DNA of 12,131 bases from Candidatus Eiseniibacteriota bacterium. GTDB lineage: Bacteria > Arandabacterota > Arandabacteria > Arandabacterales > Arandabacteraceae. A program made the position numbers and the translations under genes. The stretch's first letter is position 1. Each line of letters opens with the position of its first letter. Positions 1-7,351 of the stretch are shown here, piece by piece. The notes under the pieces are model-generated. The model saw only the letters and a program-made list of their open reading frames with translations, had not been told where the DNA came from and did not search any database. The DNA is taken from contig JAUXGG010000017.1 in NCBI GenBank assembly GCA_030622265.1, positions 1 through 12,131 on the forward strand. Reading direction: 5' to 3'.

Positions 1-33
1 GATGTGTGAATTCACACATCGGTACCTGACCCC
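1..33. repeat. Partial REP-like palindromic element
   Basis: The first 20 bases, gatgtgtgaattcacacatc, are a perfect palindrome. They are followed by ggtacctgacccc, which resembles the ggtgtctgtcccc arm of the two complete hairpins at 9616-9663 and 10351-10395. I infer that this is the core and right arm of a REP-type element whose left arm (predicted to resemble ggggtcaggtacc) lies just before the window. Elements of this shape are generally associated with RAYT (Y1-type) transposases acting in trans; none is encoded here. Confidence 0.55.
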
Positions 34-50
34 GCGGTTGTGAATTTGGG

Positions 51-71
51 TTACTTGGCTTACTCGGGTTA
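51..71 (-). other. Three in-frame TAA stops in a 9-bp repeat
   Basis: On the minus strand the end of the 844-residue gene reads ccggagtaa cccgagtaa gccaagtaa, a degenerate 9-bp tandem repeat. TAA stops therefore fall in the same frame at 69-71, 60-62 and 51-53. The first ends the protein; the others act as backup stops if it is read through. The array probably arose by slippage of the last codons. Confidence 0.6.
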
Positions 72-2603
72 CTCCGGCTGCTCAGGATAAGACTGCCAGA
101 AGAGCCGGGGTTGCGCAATATCAAGGATTTCCCGCAGCATCCAGTACTCCAGCTCGAATATACCGTACTTTCTCGCGTCAAGGGGTTCCCCCGTGTGTCC
201 CATGGTCCTGTCGGTGAAAAGATAGAAGTCCGAAAAGACGAATATGCGGCCTTCCCCCAATCTGATCTCGGCCAGGACCACGGAGCCATCTGAGAGGTTC
301 AGGCGCGGCGCGGCGCACTCGAGGCCGGCGGGCCGGGCAGCCTGGGTGATCCTCTCCCCTTGAAGGCTGACGATGTCAGGTGGGACAGAATCCTCCCCGG
401 TCTCACTCCAGCCGGGTGCCACCTCGCACACCCCAAGTGATTGGAGAAGCTGCGGCTGCGCATCACCCTGATTAAGCGGATCGACGAGGACAAGCAGATT
501 GCCGCCACCGCTCACATAGCTCGCCAGATCCCCCAGCTCCTGAGCATCGAAGGGTACGACCGGGTTGGCAATCACCACGAGATCACCTTTCGCCAGCGCG
601 TCCTCGAGAGTGGCCTCGATGCTCGGGAAGAACCCGAGGCGCTGGGTCCAGACAAAAAAGGTGTGGAGGCTCATCTCGGGGTTTACCACCAGGCGAGCGG
701 TCGGAAGCTCTATTGCCGAGTGCTCGGACTCGAAGGCAACATGAACATAATCGCTGTGGGGCTCGGGAAGCCGGTAGGAGTGCCGGACAAGTCCGTCATA
801 GATGAGAACCGCGAGCGCCAGCCCTAAGAAAGCACCGGGAAGGACCACTGCCAGGATCCGGGCGCGCTCCCATCGACGGGTAACTGCCACCACTCCCGCC
901 AGGCAGGCGAGTCCCAGGATGAGCAGCAGCATGTTCACCCAGGCAAGGCGATTGACCCGGTTGAGCCACTCGATCGTGCCGACCGCCAGTTCGGGCTTGC
1001 CCGTCATGAACATGAAGAAGTTGGAGAAGCACGTGCTGTCGGTGAAGAGGGCCACGCGCCCCTTCCCATGCTTCACCCCACCCTGCTGGAGGAAAACACC
1101 GAAGCTGTAGTTCTGGCTATCTTTCCTGGGGAAGAAGCTCGTCCTGGCATAATCGAGATCCATGGCCTTGAGACCATAGCCCAGGATCATGTTCTCGGAG
1201 AGAAACGGAGCTTCCATGGTGCAGGAGGTCGCAAAGAGATACGGAGGCATGAAAGCGACCGCGGGATGACTGAATACCGGGGGAGCCCGGAAGAGCGAAA
1301 GAGCCAGGGTCCTTAAGTCATAGGTGGAGTCGTACCTTAGGCGGAGGCCGAAGCGGCCCGCCAGCTGGTTAAGATACGTCGAGGTCCCGAACACATTGGT
1401 GTGGTCTCCGAGCAACCACAAGCCGCCGCCATCGCGGACAAAGTCCACCAGTGCGTTCATCTCCCGCTTGCTGTAGGGGCTGGTCGGGGTCTTGAGCATG
1501 ACGACATCGAAACGCGAGAGTAATTCGGGCAGAAGTGAATCCCGGGAAGCTTCAACGTGAAAGTAATGACTGAGATACTCCGCCAGACAATAGTAGTTGT
1601 AACCCGATTTCCGCCCGTACCAGTCGGTATCGTACGCCTGGGTGCTCCACTCCCAGTCGGAGTGAAGCTCCTCGATCAGGACACGCCCCTGCTTCCGGAC
1701 GCCCGGATCGTGGTATGCGAATAGCCCGGTTATACCCATTGCGCAGGCCGCCGCAAGTCCGGCCGCCAGGAGTGCGTATCTCCGGCCCGGCCAGGACAAC
1801 CCAAGGCTTAAGCCACCGGGAGCTCGATCGGAAGGCAGGTTAAACCCTGGAATCGCGATCAATATCAGTATCAGGGGCGCCAGGCTGAGGGCCATAGGAA
1901 AAGGAAGCCAGAAGACGCCGGCTGCCTGGTACTTGACTACAAGGAAGATAAGGAAGAGGTACCGGAGGATAGCGTAGCCTGCGAGCAAGCCGAAGAACCC
2001 GGCATAAACTCTGCCGGACCTCCTCCGGACGGCGAGCAGGACAATACCCCCGACAGCCACCAGGCTCAGAGGTATGAATCCCAGCGCCTCCAGACGCGTC
2101 GGAAACTCGAAAACATCGTACACATAGTGAACCATGAGCTGCTGCTCGCTCAAGGAAACTCCCGGACTGACGAGCTTTGCCAGCCCATAGAACAGCGGCG
2201 TCAGGAAGGGAATCTTATGAACTCTCGATGAGATGATGTAGAGAAAGGGAAACGCCGCCGCCTGGACCGAGAGCATGAGACCGACCAGGCCCACCGGAAG
2301 ACCGATCCCCGCCAGAGTCGGTGAAACTCGGACCGTGGCGAAAAGGAGCACCGCAAGGGCGCACAACAACACCGGCAGACGGAAAGGAAACGGAAGCTGC
2401 CAGAGCGCCAGCGCGAAGGGAATGAGCGCGAGAAGCCAGCGAAGGTCAAATTCCTTAACGACGGACTTTCTCACGGCCAGGGCCGCCGCCAGAATCGCGG
2501 GAAGGATGAACCAGATCCACCGCTCCGAAGGGGCGATGAAGACAGGGACGGTGCGAAACCAGAACAGAGCTGTAAAGAACACTGTTACCCACAGCCATCT
2601 CAT
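69..2603 (-). CDS. Membrane protein with two GATase1/DUF4350-like domains (paralogue B)
   Basis: This 844-residue integral membrane protein has no assigned function. Residues 1 to about 300 are mostly hydrophobic, with roughly seven to nine predicted helices. Residues 305-550 form a soluble domain with the class-1 amidotransferase-like pattern of secreted or periplasmic DUF4350/GldG-like proteins: a hydrophobic strand (FDVVMLKTP, about 365), a helix, DGGGLWLLGDHTNVFG (391-406), and later HGKGRVALFTDS (512-523). About 553-602 holds two helices. Residues 610-830 repeat the fold: GDLVVIANP (673-681), VSGGGNLLVLVDP (697-709) and GEGRIFVFSDFYLFT (784-798). No cysteine-histidine catalytic pair is evident, so binding or scaffolding is more likely than catalysis. 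The start is the ATG at 2603, which overlaps the TGA of the upstream paralogue (ATGA), with AGGAG about 10 nt before it. The two proteins share domain order and the GDHT motif, so they are an ancient tandem duplication and probably work together. Confidence 0.8.
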   Translation of the reverse strand: MRWLWVTVFFTALFWFRTVPVFIAPSERWIWFILPAILAAALAVRKSVVKEFDLRWLLALIPFALALWQLPFPFRLPVLLCALAVLLFATVRVSPTLAGIGLPVGLVGLMLSVQAAAFPFLYIISSRVHKIPFLTPLFYGLAKLVSPGVSLSEQQLMVHYVYDVFEFPTRLEALGFIPLSLVAVGGIVLLAVRRRSGRVYAGFFGLLAGYAILRYLFLIFLVVKYQAAGVFWLPFPMALSLAPLILILIAIPGFNLPSDRAPGGLSLGLSWPGRRYALLAAGLAAACAMGITGLFAYHDPGVRKQGRVLIEELHSDWEWSTQAYDTDWYGRKSGYNYYCLAEYLSHYFHVEASRDSLLPELLSRFDVVMLKTPTSPYSKREMNALVDFVRDGGGLWLLGDHTNVFGTSTYLNQLAGRFGLRLRYDSTYDLRTLALSLFRAPPVFSHPAVAFMPPYLFATSCTMEAPFLSENMILGYGLKAMDLDYARTSFFPRKDSQNYSFGVFLQQGGVKHGKGRVALFTDSTCFSNFFMFMTGKPELAVGTIEWLNRVNRLAWVNMLLLILGLACLAGVVAVTRRWERARILAVVLPGAFLGLALAVLIYDGLVRHSYRLPEPHSDYVHVAFESEHSAIELPTARLVVNPEMSLHTFFVWTQRLGFFPSIEATLEDALAKGDLVVIANPVVPFDAQELGDLASYVSGGGNLLVLVDPLNQGDAQPQLLQSLGVCEVAPGWSETGEDSVPPDIVSLQGERITQAARPAGLECAAPRLNLSDGSVVLAEIRLGEGRIFVFSDFYLFTDRTMGHTGEPLDARKYGIFELEYWMLREILDIAQPRLFWQSYPEQPE

Positions 2604-4999
2604 GACTCGAAATCTCCTGGTTCAAGGCTGGACTCTTTCAGGCCGGACATCCTCAGGCGGTCGAAGAGCTCGCGAAGGAACATGATATTACCCAGGTACC
2701 AATCATCAAGCCCCTCGAGATTGCTGTTGAGCAGGAACTGCGAGTCTCCGATCACCAATGCTCCCCCACTACCGCGGGGGATGAAGACCATGACAGGGTT
2801 GGCAAGACCCGGGTAGTGGCATATTTCAATGGCCTCGGAAGCCGATACATCAAGCGGCCAGGCCTCCGCGAACCGAACCGTCTGTCCCAGCGCCTCGGTT
2901 TCGAAGTGCGCCAGCGGCATATTCTGGATGGTCACTCCGAGGGATCTCAGGATGGACTCGGAATGATCCTTCTCCTCATAACCGGTACTGAGGATAAGGA
3001 TTCCCCCGCTCTCCATGAAGTCACCGATGATCACCTCGTCTCTTTTGCTGAACGGCTTTGATGGCGCGATCATCACCAGGAGCTCGCTATCCGCTATGAG
3101 AGCCTCATCGAACGTCCTCGCGAGCAGCGGGGTATATCCATTTCTCGCCAGATTAAGCTCCAACCCTCCAACACAATCATGGTACCAGGTCAGCTCGTCG
3201 AACCTCTCCCCGTGTGAGAAGTCCACGATCGCCTTCGGGAGGCCGATACTCCGCGGGACCGGAAGGGCTGCAAACCTGCCGGTCGCGGAAACCCCGAGCG
3301 TGAATGCCAGCGCCAGGATCATCCAGGCAAAAACCGAATGCCCGAGTGCCCTGCCTGAGAGCCCGAGGAATATGATGGCGATCACCAGCAGGGCCAGGCG
3401 GGCCGGCGTCTGGGATGATGAACGCGGACCCGTCAGCCACTGGAACACGCGCTGGACGAAAGACCAGGAGCTGACCAGGGCCATATTCTGAAACGGAGAC
3501 GTATCACCGAACACCAGCACCCGGCCTTTTCCATGAGCGGCCTCCGCTGCCAGGACCATGTCCCCAATACGTTCGCCCGCGTTGTGGCGGCGGTCGCCGA
3601 GATAAGCCCAGTCGATATTCGCAGAGTCGCCGATGTCGGAATAGCCGTACTTGGCTACGATAACGGGCTCGGCGGATGGACCAAGGAAGAGCGAGGCGCC
3701 AACCCAGATCTGGACCTCTTCGGCCACCAGGATCCCCCTGTTGACAGGGCTCGCGAGCAGCTCCAGCGCATCCCGCCAGCCCTGCCCCCAGTAGGTGGCC
3801 GAATCGAAGTTGAGCCCGATGTCTACAGGTTCGAGCAAATCATTGGACGGACCGCGAATGCCCTTCACACCGGTGTGGTCGCCCAGGAGCAGAAGCGATC
3901 CCCCCCGGTCGACGAAATCCCATATGGCCTGCTTCTCCGCGGGTTCAAGGAACTCTATGAGGTTGATGACGACAAGTACCCGCGAGCCCGAAAGCGCCCT
4001 GGCATCAAGGGGCCTGGGTACCTTGACCACATCATATCCCTGCGCGTTAAGGAACCCGGGCAGCCGTCCGAACATGCCTCCGGAGTGCTCTCCATACCGC
4101 TCGAAGACCGGCACCCGCCAGTTCATGAATCCTTCATCAAGGATGGAGATCCTGCCTCCACCCTGGCCTTGCCTGGGCGCGAAAGCACAGCTGATGCCGA
4201 GCAGCAGGCCCGCCACGAAAACCAGCAAGAGCGTCCTTGGCTGGAAAACGCCGCTGAGTCCCCAGGTGTCCAGCTCCGAGCTGCGGCGATACCAGGCGAT
4301 GGGAGGAAGGGCCGCAAGTAAGTAGAGTACCTGGGCGTTGAAGAGAATGAAGTCCATCCACCCGGCCCAACGCTGGACGCCCATCGCGACCGGCGTGAGC
4401 AGAACCTGAACGAGCCCGCCCATGGCGATGATCATGAGAAGGAAGATCGCGAACTTCCAGCGACTGCGATACTCGCTCCAGATGAACCGGCTAAGCCCCC
4501 ATGCCGCCGCAAACATCATGACCCACACCCCGGACGCGGTGGCGCCGAAGGTATATTCCTGGCGGATCAGATCTCCGACAGCATTCGAGTAGGCCGTCGC
4601 TGCGGAGTTCGCAAGCCACCATAGATATGGAAGGTGCCGGACGGCGAGCGAAAAAGCGAGATAGAAGACCACTGTGGGGATCAGCAGCGCGATTTCTCTT
4701 CGCCTGGGATCGCCGACCCGGGTACCCATCATGACCGCCGCGGGAAGAACGACGAAGGCCAGCGAGCGCCATACCTCGCCGGTCATGGCAAGAGCTGCGG
4801 CCAGGATGAGCAGAACCACTCCGGCGGCGAGCCGGCGGCGGGGTATCCCCCTCCACCCACGCGCCCTGTTGATCACTAGAAAAACCAGGGTGAGGGTGAA
4901 AGCGGTGAGCAGGTTGAGCGCCTCGGTCAGGAAGCCCATCTCGCCGAGGGAAAAGAGTAATGCCGCGGCGAAGATAGCTATGCCCATCAATCCGAGCAT
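2600..4999 (-). CDS. Membrane protein with two GATase1/DUF4350-like domains (paralogue A)
   Basis: This 799-residue protein is the first gene of the minus-strand pair. Residues 1 to about 275 contain several membrane helices. A soluble domain follows, with SRVLVVINLIEF (339-350), VDRGGSLLLLGDHTGVKG (363-380) and HGKGRVLVFGDTSPF (489-503). A helix pair lies at about 533-572. A second domain carries SELLVMIAP (638-646), MESGGILILSTG (662-673) and GALVIGDSQFLLNSN (746-760). The strand, glycine turn, strand and 'GD' pattern matches the GATase1-like/DUF4350 and GldG-type auxiliary domains known from ABC-transport and gliding-associated membrane proteins. That match is by pattern only, and no substrate can be named. 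The start is the ATG at 4999, with AGGGAGG only 3-4 nt upstream; an in-frame ATG four codons later is a possible alternative. The gene overlaps the next by 4 nt, which indicates translational coupling. Confidence 0.8.
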   Translation of the reverse strand: MLGLMGIAIFAAALLFSLGEMGFLTEALNLLTAFTLTLVFLVINRARGWRGIPRRRLAAGVVLLILAAALAMTGEVWRSLAFVVLPAAVMMGTRVGDPRRREIALLIPTVVFYLAFSLAVRHLPYLWWLANSAATAYSNAVGDLIRQEYTFGATASGVWVMMFAAAWGLSRFIWSEYRSRWKFAIFLLMIIAMGGLVQVLLTPVAMGVQRWAGWMDFILFNAQVLYLLAALPPIAWYRRSSELDTWGLSGVFQPRTLLLVFVAGLLLGISCAFAPRQGQGGGRISILDEGFMNWRVPVFERYGEHSGGMFGRLPGFLNAQGYDVVKVPRPLDARALSGSRVLVVINLIEFLEPAEKQAIWDFVDRGGSLLLLGDHTGVKGIRGPSNDLLEPVDIGLNFDSATYWGQGWRDALELLASPVNRGILVAEEVQIWVGASLFLGPSAEPVIVAKYGYSDIGDSANIDWAYLGDRRHNAGERIGDMVLAAEAAHGKGRVLVFGDTSPFQNMALVSSWSFVQRVFQWLTGPRSSSQTPARLALLVIAIIFLGLSGRALGHSVFAWMILALAFTLGVSATGRFAALPVPRSIGLPKAIVDFSHGERFDELTWYHDCVGGLELNLARNGYTPLLARTFDEALIADSELLVMIAPSKPFSKRDEVIIGDFMESGGILILSTGYEEKDHSESILRSLGVTIQNMPLAHFETEALGQTVRFAEAWPLDVSASEAIEICHYPGLANPVMVFIPRGSGGALVIGDSQFLLNSNLEGLDDWYLGNIMFLRELFDRLRMSGLKESSLEPGDFES

Positions 5000-5335
5000 C
5001 TGCCTCCCTGTGTTTTCCGCCGGTACTGCCTGTTCTTACCGCCGGCTCTTAGGGCTAGTTGGTCGCTGCCTGCCCTTCAGCGGCGATCTCAACCGTGCCC
5101 TTTGCCTCTATGACCCTGGCGCCTACTTCCCTGTCCCCTGCAACCTGATGGTCATGCAAGTAACAACTCTGCTTCGTGAGGTGCTTCCCATTGTACCCGC
5201 CCTCCACTCCGGCGCGCAAGTGTATCTTTACCGCCCCCTATGACATTACCACAGAGCTACACAGCTGTTCAAACACCAGACCCGTCTGAAGAGAAATAGG
5301 AAAAATAGAGGACAGACACCACAAGTGTCCCAACG
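5000..5335. other. Gap without a recognised gene
   Basis: This 336-nt stretch separates the membrane-protein operon from the transposase remnant. The minus strand carries one uninterrupted 60-codon frame from 5237 down to a TAG at 5055-5057. It has no ATG and reads like the tail of a gene (segments GDREVGARVIEAKGTVEI and AAEGQAATN), but I do not recognise a family. No clear promoter for the operon at 4999 was found. The end next to the transposase holds GGACAGACACC and a short hairpin, described separately. Confidence 0.4.
5310..5330. repeat. REP-like arm or insertion-sequence end
   Basis: GGACAGACACC at 5310-5320 is identical to the left-arm core of the hairpin at 10351-10395, and its last 8 bases (CAGACACC) are shared with the one at 9616-9663. 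Here it is followed by acaagtgtcc, giving a small stem (GACAC at 5315-5319 with GTGTC at 5325-5329) just downstream of the transposase stop at 5336. It could be the outer end of the IS4-type element, or one arm of a REP-like repeat interrupted by the insertion. No matching left end of the element survives to decide. Confidence 0.4.
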
Positions 5336-6124
5336 CTACTCGAATAATAACAGTTGTTTACAGATACTGTGATCCTGTGTTCTGTAATCCCATCGCTGAA
5401 AGGCCTGTATTATCGGGATTTTCTCGAACAGCGAGATGCTCAGTACTTGCAGGAAAGTGTAGAGCGGCTGTTTGATATGCAGTCGTTTTTTCACAATGGC
5501 GATCAGCAGTTAGGTGGTGATTGCGATCCAGATTTGGGATTTTACAGCGTTGGCGGTGGTGCCATAGAATGCCTTAATCCTCAGGCGCTGCTTGATCCAT
5601 TTGAAGAACAGTTCGATTTTCCAACGTGCCTTGTAGAGCTCGGCAATTGTATGGGCAGACAAGTTGAAATCGTTGATGAATACAATAATCGGTGTTGCCA
5701 TTTCGTCATCAAAGAACTTGACCCTGCGTAGCGGCGCCGGGTAGTAGTTCGGAGTAAATGCTCCGGTGAGGACAACGGTTTGATCGCAGATCAAATTGGT
5801 AGTCCGGTCGACGGGATGCGAATACCGTCTTTTGAACTGAATATTGGTTTTGGATCGGATCACGAAGAATGCTTTGAAGGTGTCAATCCTGTAAAGACGG
5901 CTGAAATCGAGGTAACCGCGATCCATGATGTAGTACGCGCCGGGGAACGGGATCAGCTGATCGAGAAGGTTGACATCGTGTAGCTTTCCGTCGGAAAGGT
6001 AGATGTACTCTGGGATAGAGCCTCGCAGATTCATCTGCGTATGGATCTTGACGGCCCCTCTGGTGTGTTGAAACTTGGCCTACCGAAACATCGACAGACA
6101 TAAATCGATTGTTGTGGAGTCGAG
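5336..6124 (-). pseudogene. IS4-family transposase remnant, 5'-truncated with two nonsense codons
   Basis: Read through its stops, the minus strand encodes about 260 residues of an IS4-type DDE transposase. LDSTTIDLCLSMF (from 6124) holds the first catalytic aspartate, YIMDRGYLDFSRLY the second, and YKARWKIELFFKWIKQ the glutamate within an exact Y-(2)-R-(3)-E-(6)-K signature, the hallmark of the family. The frame ends naturally at 5336-5338 after KQLLLFE, a typical terminus. Two in-frame stops break it: TAG at 6080-6082, where relatives have tryptophan, and TAA at 5510-5512, where tyrosine is expected; each is one base change from a sense codon. The first 100 or more residues of a full-length enzyme, and the left end of the element, are missing. 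The remnant joins the truncated CooC gene in the same frame. It cannot make active transposase. Confidence 0.85.
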
Positions 6125-6787
6125 GGAACTCCACATCCCGGCTAATCGCATTGAGGGAAACTCCCCGGCGATCCACTCTCGCTGAGACTCACTGCAGACC
6201 TTGTTACCGACGATCATGAAGGATTCCACTCCGATGTCCGCGGCGAGCTCCATTATCCTTCTTGCCGTACCCACGCTCCTGGCGCCCGGTTCCACCACCA
6301 CGAGCATCGCGTCGACCGCCTTGCATGTCGCTCGCCCCAGGTGTTCGATTCCGGCCTCCATGTCCACGATCACGACATCATCACTGTTCAGCATGATCTC
6401 AACGAGGAGACTCTGAAGCAGGACGTTTTCCGGACAGGCACATCCACCCGCGCCCTTCCTGACCACGCCCATGACGATGAGATTGATACCGTCGGCATCG
6501 ATACAGTACTTGTCCGGGATGTCACTTACCCGCGGGTTGATCTTAAACATCTGGCCGAACTTCCCCGGTTCCGCTCCCGTGCGTTCCCTGATCAATTCGT
6601 GCATCTCACAGATTGGCACGATCGAGGCAACATGTTCGGCAGAGACCCCTATGGCGGAAGCCAGGTTGGCGTCGGGATCGGCATCCACGGCGAGCATCTT
6701 GTAGCCGTCACGCTTGAAACAATCGGCCAGGATACCGGCAATCGTCGTCTTCCCCCTCCCGCCCTTTCCCGTGACTGCGATCTTCAA
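6080..6787 (-). pseudogene. cooC: CooC-type CODH nickel-insertion ATPase, C-terminus lost to an IS fusion
   Basis: CooC proteins are MinD/SIMIBI-class P-loop ATPases that deliver nickel to carbon monoxide dehydrogenase. From the TTG at 6787 the product starts KIAVTGKGGRGKTTIAGI, a deviant Walker A with the signature lysine. It continues with VDADPDANLASAIG, a CxC motif in GGCACPENVLL (the metal-binding dimer-interface cysteines of CooC) and IVDMEAGIEHLGR (Walker B region), then MIVGNKVCSESQREWI. At about 6120-6150 similarity to CooC ends; the last 15 or so codons (LDSTTIDLCLSMF and neighbours) belong to the transposase, and the frame stops at 6080. The product is 235 residues against a usual 250-270, of which only about 215-220 are native. 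TTG was chosen because GGAGG (6796-6800) lies 8 nt before it and family members begin with MKIAVTGKGG. Loss of the C-terminal part probably inactivates it, although all nucleotide-binding motifs survive. A weak promoter-like pair (CGGCAA 6852-6857, AGGATA 6828-6833, minus strand) lies upstream. Confidence 0.8.
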
Positions 6788-6804
6788 AGCACGATCCTCC
6801 GCAT
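6784..6804 (-). other. Six-codon leader frame overlapping the cooC start
   Basis: An ATG at 6804 on the minus strand has its own strong Shine-Dalgarno (AGGGAGG about 7 nt upstream) and encodes MRRIVL, ending in TGA at 6784-6786. That TGA overlaps the TTG start of the ATPase (TTGA), and the minigene contains the GGAGG that serves the TTG. This arrangement suits translational coupling by termination-reinitiation. It could also be the scar of a small indel that separated the original ATG from the gene. Confidence 0.4.
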
Positions 6805-6942
6805 TCTTGCACCTCCCTGGTGGCATAAGGATACCATTGCAAACCACACCCCGGCAACACCATCAAACGGACTTGTTCGGAAATCTCCGGAGTGCCGAAA
6901 GAGCACTTGCCTCCGGAAGTTCCTGCCAGACTGTCGCTGGAA

Positions 6943-6965
6943 CTTAACAGGTCCAACCTGTTAAG
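6943..6965. promoter_or_regulatory. 10-bp perfect inverted repeat, possible operator
   Basis: cttaacaggt and acctgttaag are perfect inverted copies separated by cca. The site lies about 155 nt upstream of the cooC start and about 130 nt upstream of the plus-strand promoter. Its size and symmetry fit a dimeric regulator's operator. It lacks a following T-tract, so it is not an obvious terminator. Confidence 0.4.
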
Positions 6966-7097
6966 CAACAGCGCGGTTACTTCCTAATCTATCCTGGGCA
7001 AGACGTCCCGCCCCGGCGAGGGCCCCGGAGCCGGCCCCTCTTTCCGCGTTGCCCCGGGCCGGCGAGATCCCGTCCGCAGCGAGCTCTCCAAAGGCCT

Positions 7098-7126
7098 TTG
7101 ACTTCACCCTTTCTTTGTGCTACAAT
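7098..7126 (+). promoter_or_regulatory. Sigma-70-type promoter for the secreted-protein gene
   Basis: TTGACT (7098-7103) and TACAAT (7121-7126) are separated by exactly 17 nt; each box matches the consensus at five of six positions. Transcription should begin near 7133, leaving an unusually long leader of about 215-220 nt before the ATG at 7352. Confidence 0.65.
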
Positions 7127-7319
7127 TCGCCCGCATAAGAGAGTGGGAGTATCGCAAGTGTCCCTGTTGGCCCCAGGAAAGTGCGAGTTATCCGGAGAGC
7201 AAGCCGTTTTTCATCGATTTGCGCTGACGGTGAATAGTATCCAATAGCCTCTCTGGACCTGTGTGCCTATCAGGAGCCGCGACACCACCCACTCGAACCC
7301 AGGACTCAGCATTTTCCAC

Positions 7320-7336
7320 CATGCCATAATGGCATG
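7320..7336. promoter_or_regulatory. 17-bp palindrome beside the ribosome binding site
   Basis: catgccataatggcatg is a perfect palindrome around a central A. It ends 4 nt before AGGAGG (7341-7346), the ribosome binding site of the gene starting at 7352. It could be a regulator's operator, or an mRNA hairpin affecting ribosome access. It also contains an upstream in-frame ATG at 7334, which I reject as the start because it has no ribosome binding site. Confidence 0.4.
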
Positions 7337-7351
7337 CGAAAGGAGGTTGAG

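Larger units (their letters stand above)
6788..7351. other. Intergenic region between divergent genes
   Basis: This 564-nt region separates cooC (minus) from the secreted-protein gene (plus). It holds a 10-bp inverted repeat (6943-6965), a GC-rich structured stretch (about 7010-7070), a strong promoter (7098-7126), a leader of about 215 nt and a 17-bp palindrome (7320-7336). No further protein-coding gene is convincing. I could not match the leader to a riboswitch class. Confidence 0.5.

Noticed and set aside
3533..4321. 262-codon plus-strand frame
   Set aside because: It is antisense to the second membrane-protein gene and rich in Pro, Arg and Gly without motifs; a shadow frame.
7010..7050. 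GC-rich hairpin gagggcc...ggcccctcttt as a terminator
   Set aside because: The stem is imperfect and no plus-strand gene ends upstream of it.
7130..7320. Cyclic-di-GMP-I riboswitch in the long leader
   Set aside because: A short agagtgggag stretch is reminiscent, but the conserved core and tetraloop receptor parts are absent.
7230..7340. tRNA-like TTCGAGT segment on the minus strand
   Set aside because: The flanking bases do not pair into a T-arm, and no acceptor or anticodon arm can be built.
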